Shown piece after piece: positions 57,878-64,000 of a stretch of DNA of 64,000 nt (positions within the stretch are counted from its first letter, which is position 1; the number at the start of each line of letters is the position of its first letter). Under the pieces are notes generated by a model, which worked only from the letters and a program-made list of their open reading frames with translations, was not told where the DNA came from and searched no databases. The position numbers were made by a program, and so were the translations under genes. This stretch comes from Yersinia aldovae ATCC 35236. GTDB taxonomy: Bacteria > Pseudomonadota > Gammaproteobacteria > Enterobacterales > Enterobacteriaceae. The stretch spans positions 1 to 64,000 of the forward strand of contig NZ_ACCB01000017.1 of the NCBI RefSeq assembly GCF_000173735.1, written 5' to 3'.

Positions 57878-57955
57878 TTAAATATTCCATACGTCTGCTT
57901 CGACAAACTTCAGAACGGCGATGAACTGGTGCTCAGTGAATCGGATCTTACGCAT
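57878..57955 (-). mobile_element. IS3-family orfA N-terminal remnant
   Basis: A GGAGGAGAG site precedes ATG and 23 codons reading MRKIRFTEHQFIAVLKFVEA, the start of an IS3-family (IS407-like) orfA (usual form MRKSRFTESQIVAILKE). It diverges after residue 23 and stops. The high-G+C sequence to the right, up to about 58250, is probably what is left of the element or its flanks; no orfB or clear terminal repeats are seen. Confidence 0.6.
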
Positions 57956-58316
57956 GGCACTCTCCTCCGGGAACATATTCTGTATGTCGGAGAACGCTAA
58001 AAGTGAATGGTTCTTTTTAGCGGGATACTTACAGATACAGCGGGTATCATCACCAGCTTTCAGGGGTAAAGTTAAGCAGTGCTATTACGGGATCTTGCAT
58101 CGCTGTTTTCGGTACACTTCGTGGATCATGTCCAGCATATCAGCCAATGACTGTGTTATCGGGGCCGCTCTCACCTGGATCAAACTCCCTGCGGCCGATA
58201 AGTAGTGTAGGCGCTTCTGACGCAGCCTACACTATTGACGTTGTCCGCCGCCAGCAGACCAGGAACCCGGTGACCTGTAGAGGATTACGCATCTGCGGCG
58301 AAATGGGGGATACCTG
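57956..58316. other. Non-coding scar between IS3 remnant and DUF4440 gene
   Basis: No convincing gene; a 94-codon plus-strand frame runs antisense across the IS remnant. Contains an inverted repeat TAGTGTAGGC / GCCTACACTA (58203-58234, 12-nt loop), which may be a transposon end or a fold-back structure. No T-run follows. Confidence 0.4.
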
Positions 58317-58715
58317 CTAGCCCTTTTTTAACATTAACGCAGGATCAGAGGTTTCATGCAGACGCTGCCAGAGCAGTCCGCTGTCCGTGAGACTGAACAC
58401 GGCCGTAGAATGTCGCAAGGTGGCGAGCTGCCCCGGCAGAATTTGCTTCTCGCTGTAGCTGATGACCGCGCCTTCAGACCATTTAGCCACAGTTTCAATA
58501 TTGCTTAATTCAATTTTCAGCCCTTTTTTTTCCGCTTTTTGCCCTTGAAAAAAGTGGCTCAGCGCGGCGAAATCCAGCTTGCCACCGCCGACCGTGACCA
58601 TAGAAAACGTTGGGGAAAAGTGTGCCAGCAAGGCCTGTACGTCTCCTTCCCCTTTCCCCAGCCAGTTCTCAATGGCGACATGGGCGGTAATGACTTCGTT
58701 AACGAACGGGTTCAT
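58317..58715 (-). CDS. DUF4440/SnoaL-like protein
   Basis: A 132-residue NTF2-like (DUF4440) protein: VITAHVAIENWLGKGEGDVQALLAHFSPTFSMV, with the family beta-sheet WSEGAVISYSEKQ and HSTAVFSLTDSGLLWQRLHET. Function unknown. It begins 3 nt downstream of a truncated MFS gene, so the pair probably came in together. G+C is higher than in its neighbours to the left. Confidence 0.7.
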   Translation of the reverse strand: MNPFVNEVITAHVAIENWLGKGEGDVQALLAHFSPTFSMVTVGGGKLDFAALSHFFQGQKAEKKGLKIELSNIETVAKWSEGAVISYSEKQILPGQLATLRHSTAVFSLTDSGLLWQRLHETSDPALMLKKG

Positions 58716-58717
58716 CT

Positions 58718-59197
58718 TTATTCCTCTTGAGCGTTGAGTTGACGCACGATGGCGCGATTATTGAGACGCAGACACAGTGCGGCGGGTATCAGCGTACTGG
58801 CGGCGGCGAGGTAAAAACAGCTCGCGTAAGCACTGGCGGCGGGCTGCATCTCCAACAATTTATTGAGCAGCAGACTCATGATAGCGACCCCCAAACAAAA
58901 ACTTAACTGGCGATTGATGTTCCACAGCGCGCTGGCCTGTGCGAGTTGCGTATTGTCCACCACCAAAAATGCGCTGCTCTGAGCAGTACTGCTGCATAAA
59001 CTGCCGCCAAAACCTATCATCGCAAAGGCTGTCAGCAATAAAGAAAACTGCTCCGCACTGTGAATCCGTGCCAGTAGCAATATCCCCAATCCCTGTAGCA
59101 GGCAGCCCGCAATCAGCAGCGGACGCGGGCCAAAGCGGTTGAACTGTTTACCGGTAAAGGTGATAGCCAGCAGAGATGCAATCGACCACGGGATCAT
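58718..59197 (-). pseudogene. C-terminal fragment of an MFS transporter
   Basis: 159 residues covering about the last five membrane segments of a major facilitator (IPWSIASLLAITFTGKQFNRFGPRPLLIAG, GFGGSLCSSTAQSSAFLVV, a basic C-terminal tail). The N-terminal half is missing: sequence to the right of 59197 is unrelated and contains an inverted repeat. Probably a deletion or insertion remnant. Confidence 0.7.
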
Positions 59198-59202
59198 CAG
59201 GC

Positions 59203-59228
59203 TAACTCAGGAGGGCCGGACTGAGTTA
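59203..59228. repeat. Inverted repeat at the break of the MFS fragment
   Basis: TAACTCAG / CTGAGTTA, perfect 8-bp arms with a 10-nt spacer, lying 5 bp from the point where the MFS gene is truncated. May mark an excised element's junction. Confidence 0.4.
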
Positions 59229-59336
59229 AATACCCGATTTAATGGCCTTATCTTCTTTAGTCATCGTAGGCATTATTATCTAATGAATACACTATAACAA
59301 ACTAGTGACCCTTCCCTATTTGAGGGTTTGAGAGGG

Positions 59337-59861
59337 TTAATTTTTCTTTTCAAAAAACAGTGTCACTTTGGCGACTTCGACTCCAAATTTGCGCAATGAT
59401 GTCTGGTTAAACAGATGTGTCTCGTCCTGACGATATAACCAATCATCAAAATGCAGTTTTATTTTACCGTTATCTGTTTTCACTTCCATATCATAGCGCC
59501 AGTTGAAAGCATTACCTGCGGTATAACCATGCGCCACGCCAATGATATCGCCTGCTGTCCCCTGATAACTGCCATCATCGTTTCTGATAATGCGCCAGAT
59601 GCGGGTCTGATGCTCGCCATCGTCAAACACAAACTTCTCGTTTAACGTCAAGGTGTCACCCACAACACTCCCCTGAATCACAACGTCAAAACGGCGGACC
59701 TGCTTATTCTGATAATTCTGTAACATTCCCCAGGCGCGGGTTTCACCGCTGAAGTAGCCGAACAAATCAAAAGCAGGTTTATTGTATTGATAGTCATTGA
59801 TATCGGCACTGCATCCAGACAGTACAAGCAGGAAAGCCAATAACAGGCTTTTGATATTCAT
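59337..59861 (-). CDS. DUF3833 lipoprotein
   Basis: A 174-residue lipoprotein: signal MNIKSLLLAFLLVLSGCSAD with lipobox LSGC. DUF3833 core: FDLFGYFSGETRAWGMLQ, RRFDVVIQG, DDGEHQTRIWRI and FNWRYDME. Last gene of a six-gene overlapping operon; its start overlaps the previous stop by 1 nt. The family is found beside Cfa-like and DUF1365 genes in many proteobacteria; function unknown. Confidence 0.85.
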   Translation of the reverse strand: MNIKSLLLAFLLVLSGCSADINDYQYNKPAFDLFGYFSGETRAWGMLQNYQNKQVRRFDVVIQGSVVGDTLTLNEKFVFDDGEHQTRIWRIIRNDDGSYQGTAGDIIGVAHGYTAGNAFNWRYDMEVKTDNGKIKLHFDDWLYRQDETHLFNQTSLRKFGVEVAKVTLFFEKKN

Positions 59862-60376
59862 CAGATACCTCCAATCAATTGTTGCCGCAAGGTAGGGTAT
59901 TGTGTCGCAGGAGACAGCCAGATCGCGAGAAAAGCATCTCGGAAAGCATGGTCGAAACGGCCACCAATCGGCCTGATATATGGGTTCGATGGTGAGCGAT
60001 AATAGAATTGACCGCCAGTATCATCACCGACAAAAGTGAGTTGGCTGCCAGAGGTTACCGCAGGCCATATAGTGGCTATCTGCTTGAGCCAGCGCTGCTG
60101 TTGGGCAGCAGGCACGCTGATGTCCATTGCTTGCCATTGTTCTTGCGTGGCGTTTACTAACTCTTCTATAGTGATAGAACGCTGATAGTTAATACTCAGT
60201 GCCTGCGGCCACTCGCCATCCTCATAGCGTCCAGTCGGCGTTCGTAATACCGAAAAATAAATATCAAATGGCCCCCAGCGCAATGTTGCACTGCCTATTG
60301 TCGGCCATGTAGCCCAATCGCCAGCCTGTGCTGCAATACTGCTCAGACAAAGAAACAAAGTTAATAGCAGCTTCAT
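59861..60376 (-). CDS. Chalcone-isomerase-like periplasmic protein
   Basis: A 171-residue protein with a Sec signal (MKLLLTLFLCLSSIAAQAG) and the chalcone isomerase-like fold pattern: SATLRWGPFDIYFSVLRTPTG, INYQRSITIEELVNATQEQW, GSQLTFVGDDTGGQFYY and FRDAFLAIWLSP. It overlaps the DUF2878 gene by 4 nt. In bacteria this fold is thought to bind fatty acids rather than chalcones. Confidence 0.8.
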   Translation of the reverse strand: MKLLLTLFLCLSSIAAQAGDWATWPTIGSATLRWGPFDIYFSVLRTPTGRYEDGEWPQALSINYQRSITIEELVNATQEQWQAMDISVPAAQQQRWLKQIATIWPAVTSGSQLTFVGDDTGGQFYYRSPSNPYIRPIGGRFDHAFRDAFLAIWLSPATQYPTLRQQLIGGI

Positions 60377-60864
60377 TCAATTCTCCTACGTAGTATTGGC
60401 CAACTGACCACCGGCAGATAAATAGCCCAACCTAAAGATAAGGTCAGGATCATTATTTCCGGTGCAATTTGCGGTGTCATCGCGTTAAGTTTCCAGCCGA
60501 TGATATAAGCTAGCGGGCCGGCTACCGCACCTAACAACACCACTGTTTTCACATTCGGCCTAATCCGTCTCAGCAACCAATACAGCCAACTACTGAAAGT
60601 GAGCCACAATGCCCACATCCATAGCGGGACACCTGTCTGCCCGGTAAACTTAAATATGTAGAGATAGCACCAGAGCGCATCCATAGTAATACCCAGCAGC
60701 GCGGCTGATAGCACCCATATACGCTGTCGTGGTGGCGTCAATATCAGTGCCAGTACGGCTCCTGGCAACAGAAAAGGCATTGCTTGTTCACGCCAAATAA
60801 TCGCCAGCGTCCAGTAGGCATCGAAACCAAGCGTGATCAACCAAAACCCGATGCCCATTTTCAT
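60373..60864 (-). CDS. DUF2878 membrane protein
   Basis: A 163-residue polytopic membrane protein of the DUF2878 family with about five hydrophobic segments (GFWLITLGFDAYWTLAIIW, GAVLALILTPP, AALLGITMDALWCYL). ATGA overlaps of 4 nt on both sides place it in the operon. Function unknown. Confidence 0.82.
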   Translation of the reverse strand: MKMGIGFWLITLGFDAYWTLAIIWREQAMPFLLPGAVLALILTPPRQRIWVLSAALLGITMDALWCYLYIFKFTGQTGVPLWMWALWLTFSSWLYWLLRRIRPNVKTVVLLGAVAGPLAYIIGWKLNAMTPQIAPEIMILTLSLGWAIYLPVVSWPILRRRIE

Positions 60865-62090
60865 CGACGTTCAGCACTCAGTTGCACGGTACTGATGGAT
60901 CGCGCCAGAAAACCGGCTTCGCAATAGCATAAGTAAAATCGCCACTGGCGCTGAAAACGCTCGTCAAATCCCTGATGGTGTAATAAAGGCCAGTTCAGTT
61001 CAAAACGCTCACGCCATTCTTGCAACGTACGGGCGTAGTCACGGCCAATATCAAATAAATCACACATAACCAAATCACTGTGACGTGTGAGGGTATCGCA
61101 CAGCGCGGTGATGGAAGGCAAAAAGCCCCCTGGGAAGACGTAACGCTGTATGAAATCCACATTGCTGCTGTATTGCTGATAACGCTGGTCGGTAATGGTG
61201 ATCGCCTGTAACACCATTTTGCCTTTAGGTTTGAGTAACTGCTGACAACGCTTTATAAATAGCGGTAAAAAACGTTTGCCCACAGCTTCGATCATTTCGA
61301 CCGAGACCAGTTTGTCATATTGCCCATTCAGTTCACGGTAATCCTCAAACAGCAAAGTCACACGATCCTCTAGCCCAGCCTGCTGAATACGCTGCTGGGC
61401 ATATTGGTATTGTTCCTGCGAAATAGTCGTGGTGGTGACACAGCAGCCATACTCCCGCGCCGCAAACTCAGCCAATGCTCCCCACCCGGTGCCAATCTCC
61501 AACAGATGGTCTTCCGGTTGCAAATCCAATTGTTGGCATAAGCGACGCATTTTAGCCTGTTGCGCCTGTTCCAGCGTCATCTCCATTTCGCTGTACAGGG
61601 CACTGGAGTAAAGCATTTCACTGTCGAGAAACTGCTGATAGAAGCAGTTACCCAGATCATAATGTGCAGCAATATTACGTCGAGCCTGCCGCCGACTATT
61701 ATCGCGTAGCAGATGTACCAACCGATGCCAAGGGGCGGTCAGCCAGCTTAGACGAGCCTCCAGTTTGTCGACCAATTGCACGTTACTGGCCAGTAATTGG
61801 AGCAGACAGGTCAAGTCAGGACTATTCCAATAACCATCAATGTAGCTTTCTCCGCCAGCAATGCTTCCTCCCAACAGTATTCGGCGGTAAACGCGTGGGT
61901 CATAAACGTCGATTTCAGCCTGTAGTGGTGCCTGCATATCACCAAACTGGATTTCACCGACACCGGCCTCACGCAACAATAAGCCCCCCCCTTGCAACTT
62001 TTGTAACAAAGTAAAAATAATACGGCGTGCGCCTTTATTGTGACCAGAAAAAGACGCACTGTCGTTTAGCGAGTATTCTGAGGAACTCAT
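60861..62090 (-). CDS. Cfa-like SAM-dependent fatty acid methyltransferase
   Basis: A 409-residue protein of the cyclopropane-fatty-acid synthase family. SAM motif LEIGTGWGALAEFA at residues 198-210; AHYDLGNCFY and MLYSSALY around 143-165 are typical. Where E. coli Cfa has FEHVG with the bicarbonate-binding His, this protein has IEAVG, Ala at 269. It therefore belongs to the paralogous group that travels with DUF1365 and flavin oxidoreductase genes and may methylate rather than cyclopropanate acyl chains, as UfaM does in furan fatty acid synthesis (inference). Confidence 0.88.
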   Translation of the reverse strand: MSSSEYSLNDSASFSGHNKGARRIIFTLLQKLQGGGLLLREAGVGEIQFGDMQAPLQAEIDVYDPRVYRRILLGGSIAGGESYIDGYWNSPDLTCLLQLLASNVQLVDKLEARLSWLTAPWHRLVHLLRDNSRRQARRNIAAHYDLGNCFYQQFLDSEMLYSSALYSEMEMTLEQAQQAKMRRLCQQLDLQPEDHLLEIGTGWGALAEFAAREYGCCVTTTTISQEQYQYAQQRIQQAGLEDRVTLLFEDYRELNGQYDKLVSVEMIEAVGKRFLPLFIKRCQQLLKPKGKMVLQAITITDQRYQQYSSNVDFIQRYVFPGGFLPSITALCDTLTRHSDLVMCDLFDIGRDYARTLQEWRERFELNWPLLHHQGFDERFQRQWRFYLCYCEAGFLARSISTVQLSAERR

Positions 62091-62812
62091 CGTTCATCCT
62101 TGCCGCCGCTGGCGGGGTGAGGGTAAATGGGAGTACGTTTTAGCCATAACTTCAGTGCTTGCCAATAAATGGTCGCAGCCGTTTTCAGTGTCATCAGGGG
62201 CAGGTTCCATAATTGTCGGCGCAAAGTTACCCGCGTCAGAGGGTGCCGATAGAGCAGCAATGTCGCGTCGAACTCGCGGCTAACTCGGTGATTTTCGATA
62301 TGAATACGCAGCCGCTGTGCGGGAGCCGAGAGACGCCAGTGGTAGGTCATGTCCATCGGGTTAAACGGGGATACATGAAAGACCTTGTCGACAGTCGAGA
62401 TACCCTCGGGATTCACAGCGTAGGTATGTCGTTCATTCCACGGGGTATTACGGACTTCGGCCAATAACCAACACAGTTTGTCATCTTCATTATACAAATA
62501 GTAAAAGTTAACTGGATTGAAGTAACAACCGAGATAGCGTAACTGACACAGCAACATGACGCGGCCATTCAGCCTTTCGCCGGTCAATTGTGCGATACGC
62601 TCCTGCGCTTTGTGTTTAATATCGCCGCCTCCCAGATAATCACCACGATAAAACGCGGCTGGGGCAAAACGCTCTAATGCAATGCCCACCGCGGGCAATT
62701 GCGTCAGTTCATCAAGATCAATCAGCGGCATAAAAATTTGGTAATCAAAGCTGTGTTGGACTGGGCTGAAGCGGCGATGGCGCACATGTCCAACATAAAG
62801 GGCGCTATTCAT
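62087..62812 (-). CDS. DUF1365-family protein
   Basis: A 241-residue DUF1365 (COG3496) protein. Conserved segments: YVGHVRHRRFSPVQHSFDYQIFM at the start, LCQLRYLGCYFNPVNFYYLY, EVRNTPWNERHTY and KVFHVSPFNPMDMTYHWR. Overlaps its neighbours by 4 nt on both sides. Always found near Cfa-like and flavin oxidoreductase genes; biochemical role not established. Confidence 0.88.
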   Translation of the reverse strand: MNSALYVGHVRHRRFSPVQHSFDYQIFMPLIDLDELTQLPAVGIALERFAPAAFYRGDYLGGGDIKHKAQERIAQLTGERLNGRVMLLCQLRYLGCYFNPVNFYYLYNEDDKLCWLLAEVRNTPWNERHTYAVNPEGISTVDKVFHVSPFNPMDMTYHWRLSAPAQRLRIHIENHRVSREFDATLLLYRHPLTRVTLRRQLWNLPLMTLKTAATIYWQALKLWLKRTPIYPHPASGGKDER

Positions 62813-64000
62813 GTGGCGCTCTCCTGCAACAAAACCTGCGTGATATCCAGCGCACTGCGCACCCCATCCTCGTGGAATCCGTTATACCAATAAGCCCCGC
62901 AGAACCAAGTATTGTGCTGCCCGTTGATCAGCGAACGCTGCTGTTGTGCCAGTGCCGTCGTCTGATTGAATACCGGGTGGTGGTAACCGAACTGGCGCAG
63001 AATAAGCGCAGGTTCAATCGGTTGCTGCGGGTTGAGTGTGACGCAGAAAGTGTGTGGCGCATCCAAGCCTTGCAGAATATTCATGTTGTACGTCACGCTG
63101 GCGAGCTGGCTCTCAGCATGATCCTCGCGGGCAGGTAAGCGATAATTCCAACTGGCCCAGGCTCGGCGCTGGCGTGGCAGCAGACGAATATCGGTATGCA
63201 GGATGACTTCATTCGCCTGATAACCCAACTGGGATAAAACACGTTGCTCCTGCACGCTGGCATCGGCCAGAAGGCGCAGTGCCTGATCGGCATGACAGGC
63301 AAAAATCACCTGATCAAAATGTTGCTGCCCCAAGGGACTATGAACTATTACACCTTGTGCATGACGTTCAACCCGCTGGACGGGCATATTCAGGTGTAGC
63401 GTCAAGCAGTCTGCCAACGCGGCCAGTATACGGCGTACATATTCACGTGAACCGCCTGGCACGACAAACCATTGTGGGCGGTTGGTGATGTCTAACAGGC
63501 CGTGATGATCGAAAAAACGTAAAAACAGTGCTAACGGAAACTGTCGCATGTCTGTCATTGAAGAAGACCAGATAGCGGCCCCCATTGGTAACAAATAATG
63601 CTGGGCAAAATAGTTGGAAAAACTTTCCAGTTGTAGAAAGTCGTCCACAGTTTGAGTCGCAATATCCCCCCCTGCCAGGTTCTTCTTACATTGGCGATTG
63701 AAACGCATAATCTCAAACAGGAGGCGATAGAAACGCGGATTCAGCAGGTTACGGCGTTGGGCAAACAGAGTGTTGAGCGTGTGACCATTGTATTCCAGTC
63801 CGCTACGCGGGTGTGTAACCGAGAAACTCATCTCCGTCGGTTGGCCACTGATGCCCAGCTCGGCCAACAGAGCAATAAAGTGCGGATAGGTCCGTTCGTT
63901 ATAAACGATAAATCCGGTATCGATAGCATAACTGCGCCCTTCCAGCGTGACGTCCACGGTCGCAGTATGTCCACCGGGATAATCATTGGCTTCAAACAGT
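62809..64000 (-). CDS. NAD(P)/FAD-dependent oxidoreductase, truncated by the window edge
   Basis: Flavin amine-oxidase-type oxidoreductase (COG2907). The N-terminus, with the dinucleotide-binding motif, lies beyond the right edge; the visible part begins FEANDYPGGHTATVDV and continues IDTGFIVYNERTYPHFIALLAELGI. It ends with WFCGAYWYNGFHEDGVRSALDI, the typical C-terminal FAD contact. The ATGA overlap with DUF1365 starts the six-gene operon, or continues it from outside. Probably acts on an unsaturated acyl chain; inferred from neighbours. Confidence 0.85.
   Translation of the reverse strand, partial: LFEANDYPGGHTATVDVTLEGRSYAIDTGFIVYNERTYPHFIALLAELGISGQPTEMSFSVTHPRSGLEYNGHTLNTLFAQRRNLLNPRFYRLLFEIMRFNRQCKKNLAGGDIATQTVDDFLQLESFSNYFAQHYLLPMGAAIWSSSMTDMRQFPLALFLRFFDHHGLLDITNRPQWFVVPGGSREYVRRILAALADCLTLHLNMPVQRVERHAQGVIVHSPLGQQHFDQVIFACHADQALRLLADASVQEQRVLSQLGYQANEVILHTDIRLLPRQRRAWASWNYRLPAREDHAESQLASVTYNMNILQGLDAPHTFCVTLNPQQPIEPALILRQFGYHHPVFNQTTALAQQQRSLINGQHNTWFCGAYWYNGFHEDGVRSALDITQVLLQESAT

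Noticed and set aside
1-64000. tRNA and rRNA genes
   Set aside because: No tRNA cloverleaf or rRNA segment was recognised on either strand by eye; a tRNAscan run would be decisive.

Overview
The window reads as chromosomal DNA of a Yersinia-like enterobacterium, probably Yersinia itself (inference). The block thyA-lgt-ptsP-rppH-mutH-ygdQ-tas-lplT-aas-omrA-galR-lysA-lysR follows the E. coli order, with proteins that align closely to remembered E. coli sequences. The accessory genes (rhiT/rhiN, aldA plus lutABC, an AT-rich type II secretion island) fit Yersinia. No rRNA, tRNA, CRISPR array or intact insertion sequence was seen.

Layout. 0.1-4.6 kb: lutC, lutB, lutA and aldA on the minus strand (lactaldehyde to lactate to pyruvate). 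5.5-8.3 kb: rhiN and rhiT for uptake and cleavage of unsaturated rhamnogalacturonides, with a KdgR-like operator upstream. With aldA/lut this could form a route from pectin rhamnose to pyruvate. 9.3-10.8 kb: an orphan PLP aminotransferase. 11.2-13.1 kb: the ppdA-ppdB-ygdB-ppdC minor pseudopilin operon, without recC next to it. 13.4-29.9 kb: the conserved core block, including a frameshifted rppH, the sRNA gene omrA, and galR with a likely operator. 29.9-33.8 kb: an MFS pump, a LysR regulator, a degenerate metallo-beta-lactamase-fold protein and a DsbA-like oxidoreductase.

33.8-48.2 kb is an AT-rich island. It carries a ToxR-like regulator broken into pieces with a possible partner, an 810-residue exported protein with two beta/gamma-crystallin domains and a possible GNAT-like C-terminus, a type II secretion operon (gspC to gspM without gspH and gspO; gspC frameshifted), a winged-helix regulator, and a frameshifted Tat-exported carbonic anhydrase. 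The crystallin protein is the natural candidate substrate of this secretion system.

49-57 kb: an HxlR regulator divergent from a frameshifted short-chain dehydrogenase; cbpM-cbpA; and a LacI regulator divergent from an MFS transporter and GH31 glycosidase, with two matching palindromic operators between them. 57.7-59.3 kb is a scar with an IS3-family remnant, a DUF4440 protein and the C-terminal part of an MFS transporter. 59.3 kb to the end is a tightly overlapping lipid-modification operon (flavin oxidoreductase, DUF1365, Cfa-like methyltransferase, DUF2878, chalcone-isomerase-like protein, DUF3833 lipoprotein) that runs off the right edge.

Five genes (rppH, the toxR-like gene, gspC, carbonic anhydrase, SDR) are broken at or near short homopolymers. 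This is either genuine decay or assembly error.
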